64,000 nucleotides of DNA, taken from contig JAFLVN010000005.1 in the NCBI GenBank assembly GCA_022508285.1, forward strand, positions 1 to 64,000, given 5' to 3'. Below the pieces are notes generated by a model that made no database searches, was not told the origin of the DNA, and worked only from the letters and a program-made list of their open reading frames with translations. The stretch is from Clostridiales bacterium (GTDB taxonomy: Bacteria > Bacillota > Clostridia > Christensenellales > Borkfalkiaceae). The position numbers and the translations under genes are program-made. This document shows, piece after piece, positions 46,761 to 55,538 of this stretch. Within the stretch, counting starts at the first letter, position 1. Each line of letters begins with the position of its first letter.

Positions 46761-47201
46761 ATGAATTTGTCGAATTTCTCAAAAAGGCTTGACGAACTGA
46801 TAAAAGAGCATTATAAGACAATAACTCAATTCAGTTTGGAAATAAGTTGCAGTGAGGCAACTGTCAGCAGATATATTCAAGGCAAGTCTTACCCTACTGT
46901 TGATATAGCAGTCCGTATGGCTGATTATTTTAATTGTTCGGTAGATTTTCTGTTGGGTATTAAAGACGAAGAATTTGAAAAATTTGAATTTAAACCCTGT
47001 CCGCCCTTTGGTGAACGCTTTGTTGAGGTCTGCAAAGAAAAGCAAATTTCACGATATAAGTTACAACAATTAACAGAAATACCCGAATCTGTTATGCGGT
47101 ATTGGGTAAGGGGTAAAACTAAGCCGTCCATTGTTAACATTGTAAAAATAGCAGAAAAACTGAAAGTTTCCGTTGACTATCTGTTAGGCAGAGAAAAATA
47201 A
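46761..47201 (+). CDS. Transcriptional regulator with two tandem XRE-type HTH domains
   Basis: ITQFSLEISCSEATVSRYIQGKSYPTVDIAVRMADYFNCSVDFLLG and ISRYKLQQLTEIPESVMRYWVRGKTKPSIVNIVKIAEKLKVSVDYLLG. Confidence 0.92.
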   Translation: MNLSNFSKRLDELIKEHYKTITQFSLEISCSEATVSRYIQGKSYPTVDIAVRMADYFNCSVDFLLGIKDEEFEKFEFKPCPPFGERFVEVCKEKQISRYKLQQLTEIPESVMRYWVRGKTKPSIVNIVKIAEKLKVSVDYLLGREK

Positions 47202-47212
47202 GATATACGTTA

Positions 47213-47245
47213 AACCCGCCGAGGCGAATGCCTCGGCGGGTTATT
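47213..47245 (+). terminator. Terminator
   Basis: AACCCGCCGAGGC-gaat-GCCTCGGCGGGTTATTTTAT. Confidence 0.85.
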
Positions 47246-47280
47246 TTATAATTTTAACCTTATTATAAGCTCGGTCTATG

Positions 47281-47400
47281 CAACCGCAGAGAAGCAAGCA
47301 AGACAAGGCGAACGAGTACCACCGCAGGGAGCGTACTATGGCGTACGTGACCAAGGCGGCACGGAGTTCAACACAGTATTGCGCCGCTTATATGCGGTTG
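47281..47400 (+). repeat. R1 family copy F
   Basis: CAACCGCA...TGCGGTTG; AAGC/GCTT, GCAA/TTGC, GAAC/GTTC, CGTAC/GTACG. Confidence 0.9.
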
Positions 47401-47408
47401 GCGTGAGC

Positions 47409-49124
47409 TTAATACTTGTCTCTCTGATTATAGTGCGTATGCAGAAACTCATGCGACTTATGAGATAAAGGCTGACCGAAGAACTCTTTATACAGCATTT
47501 CTACTGCGGGAGTTTCGTGCGAGCAACGGTTGTCTCTCTTCTTGTCGCAGTTGTAGAGCGCCTTTGCACGGACTGCCTTTAAGTCGGTAGTGTTGCGGAT
47601 ATCGTCTGCAACGTAGGGCTGACCGCCGCCGTTGATACAGCCGCCGGGGCAAGCCATAACTTCTACAAAGGTGTAGTTCTTTTTGCCGCTCTTAATCTGC
47701 TCGAGTACCGTGCGTGCGTTGCCGAGTCCGTGAGCTACGGCTACCTTTACGGTTTGACCGCCTACGGTGTACTCAGCTTCCTTAACGCCCTTGGTGCCGC
47801 GGACTTTTTTGAACTCTATGGGAGCGCCCTCGCCGCCGAGCATGTGTGCCGCCGTACGGAGAGCCGCTTCCATAACGCCGCCCGTTGCGCCGAAGATTGC
47901 GCCTGCGCCGCTGGCGTTACCGAAGGGAGCGTCGTATGCGGAGTCTGCAAGGTTAGCGAAGTCGATGCCGGCTTCCTTAATCATCTTGGCAAGCTCACGG
48001 GTGGTGAGAGCCGCATCCGTGTAGTGACCGAGCTCATCGCGAGCAATTTCAAACTTCTTTGCCGTGCAGGGGATAACCGAAACAACGTAAAGATTTTCGG
48101 GCTTGATGTTCTGCTTCTGGCAGTAATACGTTTTAAGCAGAGCTGAGAACATTTCCTGAGGGGACTTGCAGGTTGAGAGGTTGGGAAGGAATTCGGGATA
48201 GTAGTGCTCCGCAAATTTTACCCAGCCGGGGCAGCAGCTTGTGAACATAGGAGTTTTGCCGCCCTTCATAAGTCTTTGAAGGAGCTCGTTTGCCTCTTCC
48301 ATAATGGTGAGGTCGGCGGTGATATCCATGTCGAAGCACTGAACGTTGCCGAGCTGCTTGATTGCCGAAATCATTTTGCCCTCTACGTTGGTACCTGCGG
48401 GCATACCGAACGCCTCGCCAAGGGTAGCCTTGATTGAGGGAGCGGTGAAGAATACAACCTGCTTTTCGGGGTTCTGGATTGCTTCCCAAACGTGTGCGGT
48501 TGCGCTCTTTTCATAGAGTGCGCCTACGGGGCAGGCAACTACGCACTGTCCGCAGTTGATGCAGGAAGTCTCTGCAAGCGACTTATCGAAAGGTGAACCG
48601 ATTACTTTTGCGTAACCTCTGTTCTTGGGTCCTATTACGCCTACGGTCTGCTTAGCGCAAGCGGCTACGCAGCGGGTGCACATTACGCACTTTGAGTTAT
48701 CGCGTACAACCGAGGGCGAAAGGTCGTCAATGCAGCCGTCGCCTTCGTCGGTGCCGAAATAATCCTCTTCTGCGTTGTATTCGAGTGCAAGCTTCTGAAG
48801 TTCGCAGTTTGTGGAGCGAACGCAGCTCAAGCACTTCTTTTTATGAGTGGAAAGAATAAGTTCGATAGTAGTCTTTCTGGACTTTCTTACCTTGGGGGTG
48901 TTGGTCTGCACTTCCATGCCCTCGGTTACGGGGTATACGCATGCGGCAACGAGACCTCTTGCGCCCGTAGCCTCTACAAGGCACATACGGCAAGAACCTA
49001 CGCACTGTACGTCCTTAAGGTAGCACAGCGTGGGAATATTTATGTTGGCAAGACGTGCCGCATCAAGAATTGTGGAACCTTCGGGTACGCTTACCTGAAT
49101 ACCGTTTATTTTAAGATTTATCAT
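47409..49124 (-). CDS. hydA: NADH-dependent [FeFe] hydrogenase catalytic subunit
   Basis: TSCCPGWVKFAEHYYPEFLPNLSTCKSPQEM (L1), MPCTAKK-like IPCTAKKFE (L2), MACPGGCINGGGQP (L3). Confidence 0.95.
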   Translation of the reverse strand: MINLKINGIQVSVPEGSTILDAARLANINIPTLCYLKDVQCVGSCRMCLVEATGARGLVAACVYPVTEGMEVQTNTPKVRKSRKTTIELILSTHKKKCLSCVRSTNCELQKLALEYNAEEDYFGTDEGDGCIDDLSPSVVRDNSKCVMCTRCVAACAKQTVGVIGPKNRGYAKVIGSPFDKSLAETSCINCGQCVVACPVGALYEKSATAHVWEAIQNPEKQVVFFTAPSIKATLGEAFGMPAGTNVEGKMISAIKQLGNVQCFDMDITADLTIMEEANELLQRLMKGGKTPMFTSCCPGWVKFAEHYYPEFLPNLSTCKSPQEMFSALLKTYYCQKQNIKPENLYVVSVIPCTAKKFEIARDELGHYTDAALTTRELAKMIKEAGIDFANLADSAYDAPFGNASGAGAIFGATGGVMEAALRTAAHMLGGEGAPIEFKKVRGTKGVKEAEYTVGGQTVKVAVAHGLGNARTVLEQIKSGKKNYTFVEVMACPGGCINGGGQPYVADDIRNTTDLKAVRAKALYNCDKKRDNRCSHETPAVEMLYKEFFGQPLSHKSHEFLHTHYNQRDKY

Positions 49125-49135
49125 TATTCGTTACC

Positions 49136-51028
49136 TCACTTCTTGGAAATTGCGCCGAACTTGCAGTTTTCGATACACTGTCCGCACTTGATGCACTTCG
49201 AAGTATCTATAACGTGCGCCTCTTTTACAGTGCCGGTGATTGCGCCTACGGGGCACTTTCTTGAGCACAGGGTGCAGCCCTTGCACTTTTCGGGGTCGAT
49301 ATAGTAGCTTAACAGCGACTTGCAGACGCCCGCAGGGCACTTTTTATCGTTGACGTGCGCCTCGTATTCGTTCATGAAGTGCTCGATCGTCGAAAGTACG
49401 GGGTTGGGTGCAGACTGTCCGAGCGCGCAGAGCGAAGAGCTCTTCATGTGCTGAGCGATCTCCTTGATTTTAACAAGGTCTTCGGGAGTGCCCTTGCCCT
49501 CGGTAATCTTTGTAAGGATTTCCAACATTCTCTTCGTGCCTATTCTGCAGGGAGTGCACTTGCCGCAGCTCTCGTCTGCCGTGAACTCAAGATAGAACTT
49601 GGCGATATCCACCATGCAGGTGTCTTCGTCCATAACGATAAGACCGCCCGAGCCCATCATCGAACCGATTGAAACGAGGTTATCGAAATCCATTTCGATA
49701 TCGATATATTTAGCGGGGATGCAGCCGCCCGAAGGACCGCCCGTCTGAGCTGCCTTGAACTTTTTGCCGCCGGGGATGCCGCCGCCGATATCGTTGATAA
49801 TTGTGCCGAGCTTGGTGCCCATGGGAACTTCCACGAGTCCGACGTTTGTAATCTTACCGCCGACTGCGAATACCTTTGTACCCTTGCTCTTTTCAGTACC
49901 GATAGACGAGAACCACTTGCTACCCTTCATAATTATAGGGTTGATATTTGCCCACGTTTCAACGTTGTTTAAAATAGTGGGTTTCTCGAAGAGACCCTTA
50001 ACGGCAGGGAAAGGAGGACGGGGACGGGGCTCGCCGCGCTTGCCTTCGATGGAAGCCATAAGAGCGGTTTCCTCGCCGCAGACGAATGCGCCTGCGCCCA
50101 AACGAAGGTCAAGGTCGAAGTCGAATCCGCTTCCCAGAATATTTTTGCCGAGCAAGCCGTACTTGCGTGCCTGCTTTATAGCTATTTTAAGTCTTTCAAC
50201 TGCGATAGGATACTCTGCACGAACGTATATGTAACCCTGGTGAGCGCCGATTGCATAACCTGCAATGGTCATTGCTTCGATTACGCAGTGAGGGTCGCCC
50301 TCGAGTACGGAACGGTCCATGAATGCGCCGGGGTCGCCCTCGTCGGCGTTGCAGCAAACATACTTGATATCGCCCTTGGAAGCTTTTGCAAACTGCCACT
50401 TTCTACCGGTGGGGAAGCCTGCGCCGCCACGACCACGGAGTCCCGAAGCGAGAACTTCGTTTATAACGTCGTCGGGAGTCATTTCGGTGAGGACTTTTGC
50501 AAGCGCCGAATAGTCGCCGGCAGCGATTGCCTCGTTGATATCCTCGGCAGCGATAACGCCGCAGTTGCGGAGAGCTATTCTGAGCTGGTGCTTATAGAAA
50601 GGAATTTCCGCAAAGGGGATAACCGAGCCGTCTGCATGTACGGTTTCGGCGTAAAGGAGTTCCTTTACGATTTCGCCGCCCTTTACAAGGTGCTTTTCGG
50701 CAACCGTTTTAGCGTGCTCGGGGGTCATCTGCGAATAGAACACACCCTCGGGATAAACTATCATTATGGGGCCGAGAGCGCAGAGGCCGAAGCAGCCCGT
50801 TTTAACGATGAGAACGTCGTCGATTCCGAGCTGTTTGAAGCTCTTTTCAAGCTGCTCGATTATTTCGAGCGAGTGCGAAGAAGTACAACCCGTACCGCCG
50901 CACACAAGCACCTGCTTTCTGTAGCCGGTGTTCCCCGCAAGTTTTTCTGCCTGTTCGCGCACGATGCGGCGAACGTTTATAAGGTCCGCTTTTTCAGCGG
51001 CAATTTTCTTTAACTGTTCACAAGTCAT
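49136..51028 (-). CDS. hydB: NuoF-like NADH-binding hydrogenase subunit
   Basis: GLRGRGGAGFPTGRKW; DEGDPGAFMDRSVLEGDPH; ESCGKCTPCRIGTKRM; C-terminal 2x[4Fe-4S]. Confidence 0.95.
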   Translation of the reverse strand: MTCEQLKKIAAEKADLINVRRIVREQAEKLAGNTGYRKQVLVCGGTGCTSSHSLEIIEQLEKSFKQLGIDDVLIVKTGCFGLCALGPIMIVYPEGVFYSQMTPEHAKTVAEKHLVKGGEIVKELLYAETVHADGSVIPFAEIPFYKHQLRIALRNCGVIAAEDINEAIAAGDYSALAKVLTEMTPDDVINEVLASGLRGRGGAGFPTGRKWQFAKASKGDIKYVCCNADEGDPGAFMDRSVLEGDPHCVIEAMTIAGYAIGAHQGYIYVRAEYPIAVERLKIAIKQARKYGLLGKNILGSGFDFDLDLRLGAGAFVCGEETALMASIEGKRGEPRPRPPFPAVKGLFEKPTILNNVETWANINPIIMKGSKWFSSIGTEKSKGTKVFAVGGKITNVGLVEVPMGTKLGTIINDIGGGIPGGKKFKAAQTGGPSGGCIPAKYIDIEMDFDNLVSIGSMMGSGGLIVMDEDTCMVDIAKFYLEFTADESCGKCTPCRIGTKRMLEILTKITEGKGTPEDLVKIKEIAQHMKSSSLCALGQSAPNPVLSTIEHFMNEYEAHVNDKKCPAGVCKSLLSYYIDPEKCKGCTLCSRKCPVGAITGTVKEAHVIDTSKCIKCGQCIENCKFGAISKK

Positions 51029-51041
51029 TTTTCTTTCCCCC

Positions 51042-51530
51042 TCAATCCTTCATGTACTTTTCGAGAATACCGGGGACGTCTTTTGCGGTAAGTTTACCGT
51101 AAACTTCGCCGTCGACAATCATGACGGGCGCAAGTCCGCAGGCGCCTACGCAACGGCAGCTCTCGATGGAGAATTTTCTGTCGGGCGTGCACTCGCCGCA
51201 GCGAATGCCAAGCTTACTTTCAACCGCCTCCAGAAGTTTATCCGAGCCCTTAACGTAGCATGCGGTGCCGAGGCAGATGCTTACGTTGTGCTTGCCCTTG
51301 GGGCTAAGCGAGAACTGGGAATAGAAAGTGGCCACTCCGAACACTTCGGCAAGAGAAACGTTAAGCCCTTCGGCTATAACAGTTTGAACTTCGATGGGCA
51401 GATATCCGTAGATGTTCTGCGCCTCGTGAAGAACGGGCATAAGTGCGCCCGCCTTGCCGCGGTGTTTGTCAATACAGCTTTTCAGGGCGGCAGCCTGTTC
51501 AGGCGTGCCCTCAAAGGTTATTTCTGACAT
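51042..51530 (-). CDS. hydC: NuoE-like [2Fe-2S] hydrogenase subunit
   Basis: GVATFYSQFSLSPKGKHNVSICLGTACYVKGSDKLLEAVESKLGI...VGACGLAPVMIVDGEVYGKL. Confidence 0.95.
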   Translation of the reverse strand: MSEITFEGTPEQAAALKSCIDKHRGKAGALMPVLHEAQNIYGYLPIEVQTVIAEGLNVSLAEVFGVATFYSQFSLSPKGKHNVSICLGTACYVKGSDKLLEAVESKLGIRCGECTPDRKFSIESCRCVGACGLAPVMIVDGEVYGKLTAKDVPGILEKYMKD

Positions 51531-51771
51531 TATTCACTCCTATAAAATAAATATTTTAGTCAACGTATATTATAACAGACCATTTATAAAAATACAATGG
51601 TTTTTCCGCAAAAAATAACAAAATATATACACAATTTTTTGGCAACGATTGATAATTCTTCCTGCCGACAGAAAACGGACTCCGCAGAGCGCATTTTGCG
51701 CTCTGCGGAGTTTAACGTATTAAAAAATCAGAGAGTGAATGAATGTGTAAGTTGTTTTATTTTCGGAGGAG

Positions 51772-51924
51772 CTACTCGTCTTTCTTGCATTTATCGCAGG
51801 CGGAGCACCCCTCGCAGCCGCATCCACAGCCCTTATGTTTTACCTTGCGCCATATTATAACGCCGACGGCGGCAACCACCGCAACGGACACCAAAACTAT
51901 AACGGCTATATCTACCGCACCCAT
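51772..51924 (-). CDS. FeoB-associated Cys-rich membrane protein (50 aa; absent from the supplied ORF track)
   Basis: Manual translation MGAVDIAVIVLVSVAVVAAVGVIIWRKVKHKGCGCGCEGCSACDKCKKDE*, immediately downstream of feoB. Confidence 0.85.
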   Translation of the reverse strand: MGAVDIAVIVLVSVAVVAAVGVIIWRKVKHKGCGCGCEGCSACDKCKKDE

Positions 51925-51925
51925 A

Positions 51926-54208
51926 TTACTTCCTCTTTCTGCGGAAAATTGCGCATATATCGAATTTTCCGAGATTTCTTAAAATTATCAGCGTTGTCAC
52001 TACTGCTGCAACAGCCAACCAGATGAACAGCGTCCACCACCAGCTGCCCACCGTATATATTATACTTGAAACGGTATACGAAGTTGCTACCCAGAACAAA
52101 ACCGTCCACTTGAACTTGCCCTTGGGAAGCTCCGCCTTAGCCGTGGCGCACGCCGCAAAGCAGGGGATTGTGGTCATGTTGAAGGCGATAAAGGCTATCA
52201 GAGCTGGGATTGTTATGCCCGTGTTCTGTATCATTATCACGGCTTCCTCTATGCCTTCGTCGGTGCCTTCAAAACCCGCCACTATGCATGCTGCGAGAGT
52301 CGCAAAGGTGGCTATTACGTTTTCTTTGGCGATAAGACCGGTGATTGCGGCAACCGCAAACACCCAACCCCAAGAGCCGAGCTGCGAGCCGAAGCCCAAT
52401 GGAGTGAACAGAGGTTGAATTAATTTGCCTACGGAAGCTAAAATCGAGTCCTCCATAGTCAACACTTCGCCAAATCTGCCGACCTTTTCGCCGTCGATAA
52501 ACTTCCAGTCCCAGGTTATGCTGGAAAGTAGCCATATAATTACCGTTGAAGCAAATATAATCGTAAACGCTTTCTTTATAAAGTGTTTGGTTTTATCCCA
52601 CAGGTGCAGCATCAGATTTTTGGAGCCGGGGAGATGATAGGCTGGCAACTCCATTATAAACGGAGGCGTTTCGCCCTTTAAGGTGGTATTGCGCATAAGC
52701 AACACTGCAATTATTGCCGTGCACACGCCCAAAACGTACATACCGAACGTTATAACGTCTGCGTTACCTACTCCGAATGCAGTTACTATGCCGCCCGCAA
52801 TGGCAGTGAGTATGGGAAGTTTTGCCCCGCACGAGAAGAAAGGAATTACTCTTATGGTTGCAGTCCTCTCCTTATCGTCGGCAAGAGTTCTCGTATTGAC
52901 CGTTGCGGGAAGGGAACAGCCGAAGCCCATAATCATGGGCATAAACGCCCTGCCCGAAAGCCCGAAGCGGCGGAAAATTCTATCGAGTACAAAGGCAATT
53001 CTTGCCATGTAGCCCGAGTCTTCGAGTATAGAGAAGAATAAGAACAACAAAAGTATCTGAGGCAGGAAGCCCAAAACTGCAAATATACCGCTCAAAATAC
53101 CGTCGCCTACAAGCCCCGTCGCCCATGCCGCGGCTCCGCCGTTCTCCATAGCCCCAACAATAACGTCAAGAAGCGAGCCGGTTGCAGCGTCTAATGCGTT
53201 AAAAAGAATTACGCCCGGTGAGAACACCGCCCCGTCGTAGAACACGGCAAGCGTTTGGGCAGCCCCGCCGCTGAGCCCAAGCTCCTCCACCGTGGGGAGG
53301 GGCGTACCCGCCGCATTCGCTATTGCGCCTATGTAAAACAGGTCTTCCGAGAACGTAAGGTGGAAAATAGCAAAGAGTACAACGACAAATATGGGAATAG
53401 CCCATATGCGGTGGGTTAAAACTCTGTCGATTTTGTCGGATTTCGTGAGCGCCTCCCTGTTGGCTTTCACTTTTGCCGTGGCGAGGTTTGAAGATATGTA
53501 TTTATATCTCTCGTCGGCGATTACCGCCTCCATGTCGGCACCCTTCGCCGCCTTTTCGAGCGCAGCTTTCGCTCCCTTCCTTTCAAGCTCTATTTCGTCG
53601 CTTTCAAGAAGTTTTATCGCATGGAACAGCGGTGACGACACGCCGTCCGCCTCGTAATACGCCCGAGCGACGGCTATTTCGCTTTTCAATGCGCTATCGA
53701 GAACAGTTGCGCCTTTGCGTGTTCCGGGCATTGCCGCAGCACGCTCCATGAGCTGTTTTATTCCCGAGCTCTTCAACGCCGAAATGGCAACCACAGGCAC
53801 GCCGAGCGCCTCTTCAAGAGCCTTTGCGTCAACCTTGTCGCCCACCTTTTCCACCTCGTCCATCATGTTGAGGGCGATAATCACGGGTACGTCCATTTCA
53901 AGGAGCTGTGTCGTGAGGTACAGGTTTCTTTCGAGATTTGTAGCGTCAACTATGTTTATTATGCCGTAGGGCTTTTCGTCGAGAATATAGTTTCGGGATA
54001 TGACTTCCTCGGGGGTGTAGGGTGAAAGGGAATATATTCCGGGCAAATCGACGATTGCCACATGTTCCTTGCCGCCCTTGTACACTCCCTCCTTTTTATC
54101 GACGGTTACACCCGGCCAGTTGCCGACGTGCGCCGTCGAACCCGTAAGGGCGTTGAATAGCGTTGTCTTTCCGCAGTTGGGATTTCCCGCAAGTGCAAAA
54201 GTTTTCAT
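51926..54208 (-). CDS. feoB: Ferrous iron transport protein B
   Basis: ALAGNPNCGKTTLFNALTG...VGNWPGVTVDKKEG G-protein motifs and multi-TM Gate domains. Confidence 0.97.
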   Translation of the reverse strand: MKTFALAGNPNCGKTTLFNALTGSTAHVGNWPGVTVDKKEGVYKGGKEHVAIVDLPGIYSLSPYTPEEVISRNYILDEKPYGIINIVDATNLERNLYLTTQLLEMDVPVIIALNMMDEVEKVGDKVDAKALEEALGVPVVAISALKSSGIKQLMERAAAMPGTRKGATVLDSALKSEIAVARAYYEADGVSSPLFHAIKLLESDEIELERKGAKAALEKAAKGADMEAVIADERYKYISSNLATAKVKANREALTKSDKIDRVLTHRIWAIPIFVVVLFAIFHLTFSEDLFYIGAIANAAGTPLPTVEELGLSGGAAQTLAVFYDGAVFSPGVILFNALDAATGSLLDVIVGAMENGGAAAWATGLVGDGILSGIFAVLGFLPQILLLFLFFSILEDSGYMARIAFVLDRIFRRFGLSGRAFMPMIMGFGCSLPATVNTRTLADDKERTATIRVIPFFSCGAKLPILTAIAGGIVTAFGVGNADVITFGMYVLGVCTAIIAVLLMRNTTLKGETPPFIMELPAYHLPGSKNLMLHLWDKTKHFIKKAFTIIFASTVIIWLLSSITWDWKFIDGEKVGRFGEVLTMEDSILASVGKLIQPLFTPLGFGSQLGSWGWVFAVAAITGLIAKENVIATFATLAACIVAGFEGTDEGIEEAVIMIQNTGITIPALIAFIAFNMTTIPCFAACATAKAELPKGKFKWTVLFWVATSYTVSSIIYTVGSWWWTLFIWLAVAAVVTTLIILRNLGKFDICAIFRRKRK

Positions 54209-54438
54209 TTAAGTTCAACCTCCACGCACGCCGCCTCTCCTTTACGGAGCGTGAGCTCGTATCCGCGTATAGTAATTTCGATAGGGTCGCCCAAAGGCGC
54301 TTTTTTGCGCATCGTAAGCTCCGCACCGGGAGTCACCCCCATGTCGAAGAGCCTTCGGCGGATTCTGCCTTCGCCCGATACGCCCGTTATTTTACCGCTC
54401 TCTCCAACGGTAAAATCGCTCAGTAATTTTACTGCCAT
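54205..54438 (-). CDS. feoA: FeoA domain protein
   Basis: ITGVSGEGRIRRRLFDMGVTPGAELTMRKKAPLGDPIEITIRGYELTLRKGEA. Confidence 0.92.
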   Translation of the reverse strand: MAVKLLSDFTVGESGKITGVSGEGRIRRRLFDMGVTPGAELTMRKKAPLGDPIEITIRGYELTLRKGEAACVEVELK

Positions 54439-54521
54439 AAAAACTCCTTATTTGAAACTTAACCTTGGTTTATATTTTAGCCGTAAATTTACGGCGGTCT
54501 GAGCCGCCGTAAAAAACTTTT

Positions 54522-54734
54522 TTACGCAACCAGAATTTTGCCTGCAAGCGTTCTGTCTAAACAGAGCCTGCCTTCCTTCACAATGACAATCACGTTGCCG
54601 CCCGTGGAGGAAATAAGTGTAATTTTGCCTCCCTCGCATATGCCGAGTTCGTGCAGGTGCTTTTTAATTTTGTCTTCCGCCGCCACTTTTCTGACTAAAA
54701 GCTCACGTCCGGCGGGCGCTATAGCTATGGGCAT
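54522..54734 (-). CDS. feoA: FeoA domain protein (second copy)
   Basis: KKHLHELGICEGGKITLISSTGGNVIVIVKEGRLCLDRTLAGKILV. Confidence 0.85.
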   Translation of the reverse strand: MPIAIAPAGRELLVRKVAAEDKIKKHLHELGICEGGKITLISSTGGNVIVIVKEGRLCLDRTLAGKILVA

Positions 54735-54855
54735 TAGACACCTCTAAAAATTAATCAAGGTTTATTTTCATAACTCATTATATCACAATTTATCTGATTG
54801 TCAAGCAAAAAATAACCAAAGTTAAGTTTTTCTGAAAAAATTTTTTACAATACAA

Positions 54856-54884
54856 AAAGGCAGGTCGGATGCCTGCCTTTTTAG
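54856..54884 (-). terminator. Terminator-like hairpin
   Basis: AAAAAGGCAGG-tcggatg-CCTGCCTTTTT. Confidence 0.8.
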
Positions 54885-54911
54885 TAATACGGTTTTATAA
54901 AAATTTTAATT

Positions 54912-55538
54912 TTATAAAATTTCGAGGGTGGCTTTATAGATTTCGTCCGCTTGCTTTTGAGCGGCTTTTACCATCTCTTCGCCTTTTGTGCGGAATTCAT
55001 TTGCTTTTGCTTCGTCCTTAACTCCACCCAAATTTATAAGCACGTTGAGCCAAGCACCCTTCATGCAGGTAATCAGATTGAGGGCGGAAACGCCTAAATC
55101 GCTTGCCGCATTGGTGTTGGAATGTCCTATCAGGGCTTTTGAATATTGCAAAGCTTCAAGGCAAAGCTTCATCGTTTCGAACGGAACCTGGGTTGCGACC
55201 AAGGTTGCGTCTGCAATTGCCTTTGAGCGAGCCGCCTTTTCTTCGTCCGTTTCCTTGGGAAGCTTAAAAGCCGCCGAAACAAGATTAAACGCTTCGGTGT
55301 CTTTATCTACCTGTTGTAAGAGTGCATCTTTGAGCTTTGAAGCTTTTACGGCGACCTCCGCACACAGTTCCTGGTCGTCGGGATATTTCTTTTTGCCTAT
55401 GGTAAGACCTGCCACCATGGAGACAAGCGCCGCTCCCTGCGCTCCGCAGAGTGCGCTGGCGCTGCCGCCGCCGGGTGCGGGTGCGTCCGAATTCAACAAG
55501 TCTAAATATGAAGTGACGGTCATGTCTACTAATTTCAT
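54912..55538 (-). CDS. Cyclodeaminase/cyclohydrolase family protein (formimidotetrahydrofolate cyclodeaminase-like)
   Basis: SDAPAPGGGSASALCGAQGAALVSMVAGLT; adjacent to the hut genes. Confidence 0.9.
   Translation of the reverse strand: MKLVDMTVTSYLDLLNSDAPAPGGGSASALCGAQGAALVSMVAGLTIGKKKYPDDQELCAEVAVKASKLKDALLQQVDKDTEAFNLVSAAFKLPKETDEEKAARSKAIADATLVATQVPFETMKLCLEALQYSKALIGHSNTNAASDLGVSALNLITCMKGAWLNVLINLGGVKDEAKANEFRTKGEEMVKAAQKQADEIYKATLEIL

Noticed and set aside
51679-51712. CTCCGCAGAGCGC-atttt-GCGCTCTGCGGAG hairpin as a regulatory element
   Set aside because: Perfect 13-bp stem between the feo cluster end and hydC; ordinary terminator for the feo transcript is sufficient explanation
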